Assembly (NCBI GenBank): GCA_017311315.1
Contig: CM029647.1
Coordinates: forward strand, 8,671,077 to 8,735,076
From: Dendrocalamus latiflorus
Lineage: Eukaryota > Streptophyta > Magnoliopsida > Poales > Poaceae
Direction: 5' to 3'
DNA length: 64,000 bases
The translations under genes were made by a program, and so were the position numbers. Shown in pieces: positions 11,555 through 21,964 of this stretch (position 1 is its first letter; every line of letters begins with the position of its first letter). The notes beneath the pieces are model-generated. The model was not told the origin of the DNA and did no database searches. It worked only from the letters and a program-made list of their open reading frames with translations.

Positions 11555-12060
11555 TTGATGCGGATCTTACGTGTCGGAATGAATAAATGGATGGAATATC
11601 TGACTCGGTCACATTCTCTTTCCAAACCCTATGGCCATCTCTCTATTCTAGCTCGTCTCCTCTTCCACCTCCTGCCTCCTACTCTAATCCCAAATCCTCC
11701 AGATCCACCCTCCACGGCCGTGCGCCGCCCAATCGCTCTGCGCATGCGGATCCGCAAGTACGCTTCCCACCTCTTCGACTCTGTCTACTCTCCACGGTGT
11801 CGGGGCTCCGATTCGAGCTCTCGCTCTTGCCCCACCGCTGGCCCCGAGTGCACATGGGGGCACTGGCTTCGTGGCCGCGATTGCCACTTGGGAGTTCGGT
11901 AAAGTCAATCGCAACCTCTACAAGCTCCATGGCATCCTGACCTCGACCGTTGATAGCGGCCTCGTGAACGCTGCACAGGCTTCGCCGCCTTCTCCTACCG
12001 GCATTGGATCCACGCCGCTTGTGGCGCTAGCCATGGGAGGTTGGTGTTTTTTGTTGCAAT
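11555..12060 (+). other. GC-rich segment of unknown origin
   Basis: A locally GC-rich block with overlapping open frames on both strands. A plausible local coding start is MRIRKYASHLFDS (ATG at 11743), followed in another frame by AAIATWEFGKVNRNLYKLHG (about 11872-11931). The switch of frame suggests a broken exon rather than a gene. I do not recognise the family. Confidence 0.3.
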
Positions 12061-12061
12061 A

Positions 12062-12620
12062 TTTTTGATTTTATGTGTGTAACATTTTGATTTTATGGTG
12101 CAATGTTGATATTCTTATTAATTTTTTTTACATACATGCCCTAAAAATATTGTATAGATGGATTAAACATGTTGTGACCGACCATACGACCACAGTCACT
12201 ATGACCACGGCTGCTACAACCACTGCTATTACGATCACGACCATGGTCAAAGTGACCGTGGTCGTAGCAGTCGTGGTCGTAACAGCCGTGATCAAAGTCA
12301 TAATAGCTGTGGTCGAAGTTCCTATACTTCCACGGCCTCGTCACGACCTCACGCTCCGCATGCCCACCGTTGTCGACAATGGCTTTGGTCTCGCGCACGA
12401 CACCATCCTCATGCTGATCTCTCTGGTTACCTCCACATGAGCTGATGCTAATGAAAGATGGGGCAAATCATCAATTATCCCTATTTGATTTCATGAATGC
12501 AATATTTTGATTTCATATGTGTAACAATTTGATTTTATGCGTGCAACATTGATATTCTTATCAATTTATTTTATTGTATACATGACCAAAAAATATTATA
12601 TAAATAATAACAAATATTGT
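12062..12620. repeat. Direct repeats flanking an Arg/Gly/His/Asp-rich open segment
   Basis: An AT-rich unit around TTGATATTCTTAT, preceded by TTTGATTTTATG-type words, occurs at about 12062-12170 and again at about 12485-12615, in direct orientation roughly 420 bp apart. The middle (about 12174-12440) has an open frame giving repeated Tyr-Asp-His then Arg-Gly-Arg-Ser residues. The arrangement resembles a small composite element; no family was recognised. Confidence 0.4.
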
Positions 12621-12740
12621 GACGATGGTATGAAGCATCCGGATCAAACATTAGTCGCTAACAACTCCCCGAAAATAAAAGTATGGAAAGCGAGGCCATG
12701 CAATGCAGCTAAAGTGTTGATTTGTGATCCAAATTCTACA

Positions 12741-13190
12741 CATCAATAAGGCCGGCTTCTGGACGGAGCGTAGCGGAGGCCCGTCGCCGGAGGCTTAGGG
12801 CCGGAGCGGAGCCCATTGTGCAAGGCCCGTGCACCCAGGGACGCCTGGGGGGTGCCGGGGGGGGGGGGGGGCGAAGCCCCCCCGCGGTATGGATTCTAGT
12901 CGAATTAGGGTTTCATGATATATATATTTCCTGTAAGCCGCCGTTTGGGATATGGCATTAGAGTTGTAAATCCCCGGCATTGTAACCTCACCCCGATATA
13001 GTGAAGATTGTTGCTGGCTGGCGCCCGTGGTTTTTTCCCTCTCGAATTGGGAGGGTTTTCCACGTTAAAATCTCGTGTCTCTCTGCGATTGATCTTGTTT
13101 TACTTCGTCGTTCCTCCGCCGTCGCGTGTAACATAAAGTATATATTGCATGACATACCTGCAGAGCAGTTGGTTGTCAGGTTGTGTGCAC
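12741..13190 (+). repeat. Probable copia LTR fragment (solo or truncated)
   Basis: The stretch 12890-13110 (AATTAGGGTTTCAT..., AGTTGTAAATCCCCGGC, GATATAGTGAAGATTG, GCGCCCGTGGTTTTTTCC, CACGTTAAAATCTCGTG) has the layout of the transcribed 3' part of a plant Ty1/copia LTR. It is preceded by a GC-rich stretch with a run of 14 G at about 12857-12870. No duplicate LTR or target duplication was found, so boundaries are uncertain. Confidence 0.45.
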
Positions 13191-13206
13191 ACGTAAGGTT
13201 GTGATC

Positions 13207-13455
13207 GTTTTGGCTTCAGCTTTTAGTTTCTGACTTATTTTTCACTATTCATAAATTTCGTCTTTTTCTGAACTTTTGGCTTTTTGTTGAGCTTTTTTGC
13301 CGGTTCTTTTTTCCCGTATTTGTTTGTATTATACGTAATGGGCTAACATATTTTTTATTTTTTTAATTTTTTAAATTTAATTATTCTAAATAAGCCTCTG
13401 TCAGCTACAGTATTTTTTCAGCCAGCTACAGTGCTTTTCAGCCATAAGCCATCAA
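13207..13455. mobile_element. AT-rich MITE-like repeat (copy B, inverted)
   Basis: Reverse complement of the 4165-4425 family: it contains CGTATTTGTTTGTATTATACG and T-rich AGCTTTTAGTTTC blocks that match the other two copies when inverted. Ends approximate. Confidence 0.45.
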
Positions 13456-14427
13456 AAATAAGCCCAAATGATGATCGGGCCTTTCTTTTTGGCTGATGGC
13501 CTGATGCACTGGTTATTATGCAAAGTTTCTGACAACGGTAGAACAAAGGAGATTGCAAAAACCAGAGGTTGATATAGTGCACAGACTGTAAAATTATTGT
13601 AAACCGATGTATCCAGATACCAATGCTGTGTATATACACAACATTCGATCTTTTGAATTTGTTCCAAATAATCTCTGAAGCGGTGGATTCTGTTTCAAGG
13701 GGCTTGCATTCTGAGATGTTCTAGAAATGTAGCTGGTGCATGAGTTTTGACTTCTAAAGCTTTAGGGTCTGTACTTTTCAACTTTTAAAATCTACTTTTT
13801 AACTTTTCTATAGTAATTAGTTTTCAAATGAAATGATTTTTTAAGACGGGTCTATAAATTAATTATAATACATAATATAACAACTTTATTTATATCGATC
13901 AAAATCGTACGTGAGTTTTTGTTACTCTGTATTCTCTCACAAATAACCTAAAAATTATAAATCGTAGTAAAAACATAAACGGAAGCTAAAAAAGAACCGC
14001 CCCATAGTTCTGTCCAAAACAGAGCGGTAAGCTATTGCTGACATACATTCCTGCTGCACCAATGACCATGAGTAATCACGAGGGATGTGAGATGGCCTCG
14101 TGATTGCCACATGAAGTAATCATGATGGAAACCGGATGACCAATATCCCAATTCACGGATGTTTCCCTATACCTCCCACACCTTCGCGTTCGGAGCTCTA
14201 AAATGTTCAGGTGTATCGCCCGTTTCCCTCGACAATGGACTACATTTTTACAAAGAAATCATCAGCGCCATTTTATAGGTAGAACGAATGTACTAGACTA
14301 TGATGTTGGTATCATGAAAACATGGTCAAATATACTTTTGTTTAGAGAGAGATGTGATCAAATATACCGAAATTCAGAGGGTTTTTCCCTTCTGAAATCC
14401 TATCTACAACTGTTTGCTTCTCTATGC
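13456..14427. other. Intergenic DNA with a second AT-rich repeat type
   Basis: No gene. The stretch 13745-14015 shares words such as TTAAGACGGGTCTA and AAGTTAATTATAGTAC-like text with 28645-28885, pointing to a two-copy dispersed repeat. Upstream of the NQR pseudogene (14200-14427) may be degraded intron or unrelated DNA. Confidence 0.4.
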
Positions 14428-14750
14428 CCTCTGAAAAATGCCCTGGATTGGGGATCAAGACCGCCGTACTGCTGGGCTGACAGAGCTGCCGCCATAGTGA
14501 GCGCAGCAGGGAATCGCAGTACCTTATCTGGCAAGTCGGGGTTTTCTTGGATATCCATTTCATCAACAAGCCAGAAGGGTTCATTCAAGCACATTACCCC
14601 CAGAACAAGTTCAACAGCGACGGCAATCTGATTGATCAAGAAACCAAATAACAGCTCAGGAAGATCCTCCTATCATTGCAAACTTTCACCCTGAGGCTGC
14701 AGGGCAAATCTGCAAACTCTGAACAAGGAAATCAATGGTTTGATGTTTTT
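14428..14750 (+). pseudogene. NADPH:quinone oxidoreductase (NQR, FMN-reductase family) 3' fragment
   Basis: Plus-strand reading from 14428 gives PLKNALDWGSRPPYCWADRA then AAIVSAAGN. After a frameshift near 14510 it continues SQYLIWQVGVFLDIHFINKP, then NKFNSDGNLIDQETK, a TAA stop at 14649-14651, and QLRKILLSLQTFTLRLQGK. This order matches the C-terminal half of plant NADPH:quinone oxidoreductase, a flavodoxin-fold NADPH-dependent FMN reductase that reduces quinones by two electrons. The N-terminal half and the EYNxS FMN loop are not found. The frameshift, the nonsense codon and the missing 5' part mark a pseudogene. Whether it is a retrocopy or a segmental remnant cannot be told, because the retained part could be a single exon. 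Confidence 0.85.
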
Positions 14751-15101
14751 TTAAAAGAAAAAAAGAAAAGATGAATGGAAATAATTGGATTGTACGTTCA
14801 ATGGTTCTCGAATAATCCTGTATGACTTTATCATGTCGTGGAAATGCCAAACCGCAATTATCATTTGTTTTCGAGAATGCATCTATCATCTCATTGTTTG
14901 TAAACTGTAACCCCTCTAAGTTCCAGTTTAAAAATTGTAATTCCTTGTTGGTCTCCCTTGGTCGTGAATTTGTGCCATCGCTTTAAGGTTGCTTCCATGC
15001 AAGCACGGCTTAGTACATTGGCGTAGTTCGACGGTGTGGAGTGTTCCGAGCTGTCAAATCTGAAACGGAGGTTCAGATGGACCAATACGTGAAATGATGA
15101 A
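14751..15101. other. Intergenic DNA, no gene seen
   Basis: AT-rich flank between the NQR pseudogene and the solo LTR. Frames here are short and featureless. Confidence 0.35.
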
Positions 15102-15106
15102 AACAT

Positions 15107-16550
15107 CACTTGATCAGAGGTAGTATACCCTAGACGGTCAGGACCATGTGAGAAGGTATAAAATAATGTTATGATAAACTATTGCTAAGTTTATAAACTT
15201 GAAATTTGAATTTTATAAATTTACATTTTGTTAGTATTTGTTATCAGACAAACCGGTCTGACCACTGATTAGTTGCAGGTCAGACCGCTGGTGTGTTGCC
15301 GGTTAGACCGTGGAGCGGTATGATCAGACTTTTTATGGTGTTTGCAACTTTTAATGATGCGTGATAAGCCATTGGTGCATCTACACGTGGCGAGCATGAT
15401 GATTGCTTATAAGGGAAGATGAAGATTGAGTCAAGAATAGGGTATTCTTGGTAATTTGCTAAATACCAAAAACTTTGTTGAATCATAACCGCAGCACTTG
15501 AACGATGCTATAAGTTGATCAAAGGCTAAAAACTTAACGGATTTGGGTTTATGTTTTTGAAAAGCGTACATGAGTTAAGTGTGTGAGTAACACGAGTTAT
15601 GATGGAACCTTGCAAGCCAACCATTCAACCATCCAAGATTTCAACCTTGTGTTCTGGGGTTAGAATTAAAGAAGAGTAAGTGTGTTGTGGTATGTTATCT
15701 TATTCTTTATATGGAATGGCTGTAAAACATTTATCCTTAAGTAGCACTATATTAACTTTATTCATCACTCATAGTGTCTCCTTATTTTGGTTGATTTGCG
15801 CTCTTATTCTTGTTGGTTTTGATCTCCTCTCCATTTCTTGATCTCGGTGTGTGCCAAGGGTATATAAATAATGGAGATGATTCATGGAGATCAAATCACA
15901 TCTATTTAGGCACTAGGTCTTAAAAGATTTTGAAGTTGTCCGGTTTTGTTTGGTTTTACTTAGTTTTGCCCTAGTTTTGAGGTTTTTTAGTCCTAAGGTT
16001 TTTGCTTTAAATTTTTAGGAGATTTTGCTTATTGTGACATATGAGAATACATTTGGAGCCATTTTGGCCTCCCTCTACTTACGAGCAACTCATATCCTGA
16101 GTTTTTGGTTTTTACCCGGTTTTGGTGCAACCTTGTGTGTTTTGAGGAAAGGTTTGACTTTGTCCAGAATCATCCCGATTCTTGTATAGAATAGGTCCCG
16201 AGACTCTAAGTAAGGTGTGTGTAAAGTTTCATCTTATTTAATTATGAATTTGGGAGTTGCACCAAAAGTGATTTAGACTTTGACTGATTTTTCTATTATA
16301 GAAATAGGGGAGCGGTTAGACCGTTCCTTGGCCTGGTCATACCCGTCGCCAGTCAGACCACAAGAGAGTCATCAGTCAGACCACCCAGGTGCAAGACCTA
16401 CACTTTTTAGTCTTTGAAATTGTTGCTTTGTTTTTGGCTTCTAATTCTAATCTTCATAGCTCTGTAGCTACTGGAATGAAGAGTTTAAGAATGTTTAGAG
16501 AAATTTTTGTGAGGCACCATTCACTCCTCTATTACCATTACGGTCCTACA
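15107..16550 (+). mobile_element. Probable solo LTR of a Ty1/copia family (copy 1)
   Basis: Shares a long colinear similarity with 21419-24852 and 42127-44290, including GGACCATGTGAGAAGG, GGTCTGACC-type motifs, GTAAAACATTT, TGTGACATATGAGAA and the terminal CCTACA. AACAT lies immediately on each side (15102-15106 and 16551-16555), a candidate 5-bp target duplication. The start does not read TG, so the left boundary may be off by a few bases. No internal retrotransposon domains adjoin it, which suggests a solo LTR. Confidence 0.6.
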
Positions 16551-16555
16551 AACAT

Positions 16556-17285
16556 TCATCGCTAGATGCTTCATTTATATTTCTAGGTCTCCTTTCTCTT
16601 CATTACTAATTTTGCTCACCAGCTGATGTCTTTATGCTTTGTTTTTACTGTTAAAGCATATTGTTCATCTTTCGTCGAGGGCTTAAACTTTTAGATCAAC
16701 CGATTAGTTTATAAAACACAATACTTACGATCATGTATACACGCTTTTTCCAGAGATCACAAGTTAGATCTGGTATGAATTGTATATTGAGCTAAATTGC
16801 AGCGACGTGTTCGGGCAGCCTTGCGGTCCAGCGGCATGGGTACCAACATGACACTTCGACTAGTCGGTAACTATGAGGAGCCTTGTGGTCCTTCATGTAC
16901 GTGCATGTGTTCTTAACTCTCATGTTGGACTAATTGATTCTTTAGTACTGTTGGACTGTTGTTGGTACAATTGTAGTACTACAGTGTGATTGTAAACAAG
17001 TTTTTTGAAGCCTGCAACTTTCTCTTAAGAGTGCTGAATATTTTGGTCCATTTCACTTCCAACCTCAAAACTGTTACACGCATGTTGCGATGAATCCAAG
17101 TATCCAACACATCGTAGTCACTGTCTCCACATGCATCTACCCCAATCAAAGCTAATCAACTTCTCTGTTAAATCATTATTTAACCATTCTCGCTAATGCA
17201 CTATTATCCGACATTCCGGTCCAACAAGCATGCCGTACGTTGTTCATGAGTGTGGCGATTGATTACTGTCCTAATAAATTGGTTA
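16556..17285. other. Intergenic DNA, no gene seen
   Basis: AT-rich sequence without a conserved ORF or recognised element ends. Confidence 0.35.
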
Positions 17286-18900
17286 ACTTGATGTGGATTG
17301 GAGGCCTAAGAGGGAGAGATGAGGTGGATATCTTTTTAAACGAGGTCAAATTTAACAAATTTAGAGCAACTAAGAAATTACTCTCAACCTAAGTGCCTAC
17401 GGTTTGCTGTGTGCTCAAACAACTTCTAAGCACGCTAGTGAAGATTTGCAAGCTAAGTTCCAATCCTACACAAGTATAGTAATATATGAATCGAAAGAAT
17501 AAGAATTTAAATGCGGAAACGTAAAGGGTACAAGAGACAACTGATTTTTTTTGCCGAGGTCTCGAAGATTCGACGATCTACTCGAATCCTCATCGGAGCA
17601 CTCTCGCAGGAGTATATCCCCTACTTGAACCTATGTAAGAATCCAAGCAATCAACTCATGGTAGTCCTTCTCTTCGGATAGGTGGACTTCAAACCTTGAC
17701 AACCCTTCCAATGACGCTCCTGCTTAGAAGGTCACCAAGAGCACTCAACAAGGTCCAAGATACCAGAAGTGATGCATACTAAGACCTAATATACTCTCTC
17801 ACACTCCCAAAATCTCAACTTGAAACTCGAGTGCTCTTAAACTCTCCAATATGCAAGTCACTGTTTTTGGAGTCTTAAGAGTGCTAACTTGAATGCCCAT
17901 AGGATTTTTATATAGCTTCTCTCATTAGAAACTAGCTGGTAGATATAGGAGATTCAAAATATCACTTTGAGTCGTATTATCTAACCCACTCGGATCATCC
18001 AACTTACACGCTTCTAACAGGGAAAAATATAGCCATTGCACATACTTGAATTGTCTGACTCAAGTCGGATTATTTGCTTAGCTCGGATTATCCGTGCTAG
18101 TGGAAAACCTGAAGAGCACCTTGTTGGAAAATTGATCCGGGTCGTGCTCTCCACTTGGATCATCGGACTCAATTAAATTTCATATCAGACCATGTCTCTA
18201 TAAAAATGCTTTGACCTAAGATTTGACTGCCTTGAATCATCCGGATCACATAGCACTTCAAAAACACTTTCCTAGAAAATTAATCGGACCCATGCACCAA
18301 ATGACTCGGATAATCCAATTTCCATTGATTTCCAAAATACATGCCCTCTGAAAAATTGATCCGACACATAGTCGAAGTGACTCGGATCGTCTGACTCCCA
18401 TTGAAACTCACTCGGACACTCTAGAAAATAAATCCGGCCTATAGTCTGACTCAGTCAGATTATCCGTCTTAGTGTAAATATTTCTACCCAAAACTAATAG
18501 TACATGGGCATTGCAAATATTGCATCTCACTTGGTTTCTTGGCTTCCATTGGCTAGATATGAGCTAGAGAGCCTAGTGTGCATCATAACTAGCTACCCAA
18601 CCTTATTAAACTCAAACTATTAGTTTGAACCCCTTAATAGTATGACAAAAGTAAAAAAACAAAAATATATCACTTAAATGTTCCAAACTCGACTCCTTGT
18701 ATCATTTCTAGTCACAGGGTCCTTAATCTTCATCCTTAGCCATCATTTGAACTAACATGGAGATCCATGAATACTAAGAACACCTAAAGTCAATATCAAG
18801 CACTAATCCAACTTAACTTCACTTGAAACATGGTTAGTCTTAACAAAATAGGATCATTAATCACTAAAACACTAAACGCCAAGAACATATAGTCCTAAAT
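17286..18900 (-). repeat. LTR-like sequence, second family, probably minus orientation
   Basis: The segment GACAACTGATTTTTTTTGCC followed by GAGGTCTCGAAGATTCGACG (17535-17575) and the A-rich stretch before it resemble the minus strand of large copia LTRs in grasses. A TATATAAAAATCC promoter-like word reads on the minus strand near 17910. Between 17980 and 18480 at least seven degenerate copies of a near-palindromic TCGGATNATCCGA word occur. No paired LTR is in the window. Confidence 0.42.
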
Positions 18901-19476
18901 GCTGATCACGCCAACGTCCATTAGTTTTGTTTGCATTTTTTCTCTTTCTTCGACGGGAAAATCTTTTGGTGCTATTCACTGTTAATCATTCAAGTTTGCG
19001 TCCGGTTTATCATGAGATGGCACTTTATTGCTCAATCGAGAGACCCCGCAAGCACTCATCCTGTCTCGGCGAAAGCCATAACGTGCGTTTACTCATACTC
19101 TCCTTTCTTGTATTTCTAGATCTGTATAAAAAGGACAAATTATCCTTATGTAAACTAAATATTATGTTTAGAAGAACTTCAGATCTTATTTCATGAGAGG
19201 TTAGGCACAGAACGCATGAATGATAATATATGAAGTTCGTTACCACTTGGCATTACATATTATTGGGTGTACACATATATAAACCTGCAGATATATCAGG
19301 CTAGAACTCTTCGAACATACATAACAGGGACGATAAATAGGACAGGAAATGCAAACATATATATGGAGACTAGCTAGGGAGTGGGCAAAAACAAAGCAAG
19401 GCCTAGTTACCAGGCCATGCGTGCATGCAGAACGCGCGTACGCTGCCGCGCGCTGGCTTGGGCCGGCAATATATGG
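18901..19476. other. Intergenic DNA downstream of the small gene
   Basis: Open frames at 18927-19196 (+) and 19025-19246 (-) show no conserved features. The last 200 bp would hold the 3' UTR of the minus-strand small gene. Confidence 0.35.
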
Positions 19477-19740
19477 CTAACGACCACCGTTGCCGTCGCA
19501 CGACTTCTTCCCGGTCCCCTCCGACGACGTCCGGCCGCCAGTGGCCGGCGGCAGTTTCTTACCCTGGCCGTCCTGCCCTTTGGCAGCCCCAGCATCGCTC
19601 CGGCCGCCACCATTGCCGGCACGGGGGGCCTGGCCGCCGTCGACGTGCGACGTCGTGCCCTTGGCTGCTGCTGGCTCGTCGTCGTCCACGCTGAAGTCGA
19701 GAGGGAGCGCGCGGGACGGCTGTCGCCGATGGCGCGACAT
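19477..19740 (-). CDS. Small basic Gly-rich protein of unknown function
   Basis: An 87-residue open frame from ATG at 19740. The N-terminus MSRHRRQPSRALPLDF is strongly basic, then comes an acidic DDDE patch (19-22), then a Gly/Lys/Ala-rich and probably disordered tail with KKLPP (61-65) and a single Cys at 81. There is no signal peptide or membrane segment. GC-rich third positions resemble grass genes, and a TATAAAGG box lies at the right distance upstream (about 19844-19851), so I believe it is a real gene and not a shadow frame. Overlapping plus-strand frames in the same GC-rich block are considered secondary. I do not recognise the family; transcription is inferred from the promoter and codon pattern only. 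Confidence 0.6.
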   Translation of the reverse strand: MSRHRRQPSRALPLDFSVDDDEPAAAKGTTSHVDGGQAPRAGNGGGRSDAGAAKGQDGQGKKLPPATGGRTSSEGTGKKSCDGNGGR

Positions 19741-19845
19741 GGCTAGCAAACTAGCTGGATGTGCCTATGTCGCAAGGTGAGGTAATAATCTCTTTGTTGC
19801 AGCTAGTATAGTAGTGTGGAGTGCTCATGAGTGAAGGGCTTGGCC

Positions 19846-19851
19846 TTTATA
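19846..19851 (-). promoter_or_regulatory. TATA box of the small Gly-rich gene
   Basis: Minus-strand TATAAA, about 106 bp upstream of the ATG at 19740. The expected start of transcription is near 19820. An ATG at 19828 would open a short upstream ORF only if transcription began earlier than expected. Confidence 0.55.
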
Positions 19852-20200
19852 GACGGAAGAAGCCAGGCGCTCAGGGAGGCCGGAGGCACTTGACGACAAA
19901 ACCATGTGGTTTTGATGGGTAAAACTCGCCCTGCAGGGTACGCGTGGCTCCGTCCGGTTGCTCACTGTGCCGTTTGGGCCCGTGCGTGCCACACATGTTT
20001 GGTGGTGCAGATTTTTTTGGAGGGAGAGAATAAGCAAAGCGATCGAGTGATCCGCGCGCGCACGACGTTCTTGTTCCTGAACATCGTGCCGTGTTCGCTA
20101 GCTTAGCTTATGGTCAGGACGATCCGGTCTAGCCGTACGCATGATGATACTGGTACAAACATCAGGTTCAATTATTCACGTGAGTTTATCTTTTTAAAAA

Positions 20201-21295
20201 CAATGGCACAGCCAGGATTTGAATAATAGAGTGTGAATTTAAAACACGTCCGTTCTAAGACAAGTACAAATAACATAGTACGAAAGTTAAATGTTGGTAA
20301 CTAAACAATCATTCAAGTATTATTCACCTATGCTATTTCTTAGCTTGTTAAGATTGATCATAACTCCTGCAACTTCCTTTTGGATTTTGATTCTTGAAAT
20401 CATCCTTTTAAACCTAAAGGCAAAAAATGAGCAATTTACTTTCTGGTGGCCTAGACCAATCTATATACAACAATCTATGACTATCATAAAAACCATCCTA
20501 TCGGAGCTAGTTAACACATAAACATTAGGAAACAATCTACCATCATTCAAGAAGCTAATCGATATCAAGGACTTAGGAGCAAAGAAAAACTAGGCGGTAA
20601 AAAACAAGACATAATAAGTCAGGAGCATAAGGGACCTGGCAAGGTGAGTGTAGACGAGCTGCTTGGAGAGCTCCTAGCATTTCTCGATGGTGGGTAGGTC
20701 GACGTCGTATTACTTGTTCCTCTCAATAGGTGTCTTGTGGTACGAGTGCCCATGCTTGACCGCCAACCTCGTCGCTTCGCACACCTTGGACTGTACTTGC
20801 GTCAGCTTCGACGCCAACGTCGCCATGGATCTATCGCTGTTTCACGGTTAAACCAGAGTAATGTGGATGAGAAAAATTAGAACAATATATCTATGAATTA
20901 GAAAACACGGGATCGAGACTTGGCTTGATGACTTCTTTGGTTTACCTTTTCCTTTCTGGTGCCTAGTGGTCATTGGCAGCAGCGGTGATGAGCTACGCTT
21001 GAGCAGAGCCGTGTGCCTGAGCTTGAGCTCGGGTGCTGCACTAGGGCAGAAGCCTGAAGAATTTGGTCGATTGGGGAATCTCTGGTAGGGGTGGCCGATC
21101 AATCGAGGAAGTGAGGATGGCATGGGCACATGGGATAATAAGCTTGACTTGATGCCTATTGGGCCTAATGGGCTACCAAGAGTATATTAACATATGTAGT
21201 GTATATTTTATATATTAAGGAAGGTATATATCTTTTTTTGCACAAAAATTTTGGGGGTGAATTGCACCCCCATCATCAATGTGGCTCCGCCACTG
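20201..21295. mobile_element. hAT-like non-autonomous element carrying a host-gene fragment
   Basis: The left end CAATGGCACAGCCAGG and the right end (reverse complement CAGTGGCGGAGCCACA) are inverted repeats matching 11 of 14 bases. They are flanked by TTTAAAAA (20193-20200) and TTTAAAGA (21296-21303), an 8-bp duplication with one mismatch as expected for an old hAT insertion. The same terminal motif bounds the 171-bp MITE at 47596. The interior holds a minus-strand fragment of ATP synthase subunit g. No transposase is visible, so it would need help in trans. Confidence 0.68.
20638..20826 (-). pseudogene. Captured fragment of mitochondrial ATP synthase subunit g
   Basis: From an ATG at 20826 the minus strand reads MATLASKLTQVQSKVCEATR, then KHGHSYHKTPIERNK, a stop, YDVDLPTIEKC, a second stop, ELSKQLVYTHLA. 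This is the N-terminal half of the plant F1Fo-ATP synthase subunit g (ATP-synt_G family), a membrane-associated subunit of the mitochondrial enzyme. Both stops are in positions where the family has Gln (NKQY, CQEL), so each is explained by a C-to-T change, as expected in a methylated, silenced element. The similarity ends at about 20638, probably at the original exon end. Non-functional. Confidence 0.8.
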
Positions 21296-21300
21296 TTTAA

Positions 21301-21421
<121 letters not shown>

Positions 21422-21964
21422 ATGTATGCGAAGGACCATGTAAGAAAGTCTAGAATTATGTTATAATGAATCATTGTAATTTGGAAAGATTGCAAATTTG
21501 AATTTGCAATTTGTTAGAATTCTCTAGACATTTTTAGACTAGCATCAAGGGGCGGTCTGATCGGAAATCCTAGGTAGTCAGATTGGTGCAAATTTTTGGT
21601 TCAAACCGGTGCTTGTCAGTGGTCTGACTGCTACAGGTATGCGGTTAGGCTGGCTAAGGTGTTGAATTTTGGGAATTTTGAGTCACGATGTTTTGTGTGA
21701 CCTAGGTCAGTATATACATGTTGCATGAGTTATATTACAGTTAACGTGGTGAAGTTATGATAAACTTGTTCCTAGAAATAATTTCTTTATCTTTGGATGT
21801 GCTGGATGGCTTAGAGTTAATTATGGTCAACAACGAAGATTGGAGCTACACTTATGGATGAGCCGAGACCCAGAACAATCGAAGATGTCATGTGAGATGG
21901 CTGAACTCAAGCATTGCGCGAGAAAGGTGGAAAATATTTTTGAGAAGTTCAAGGGTTGGATGCA

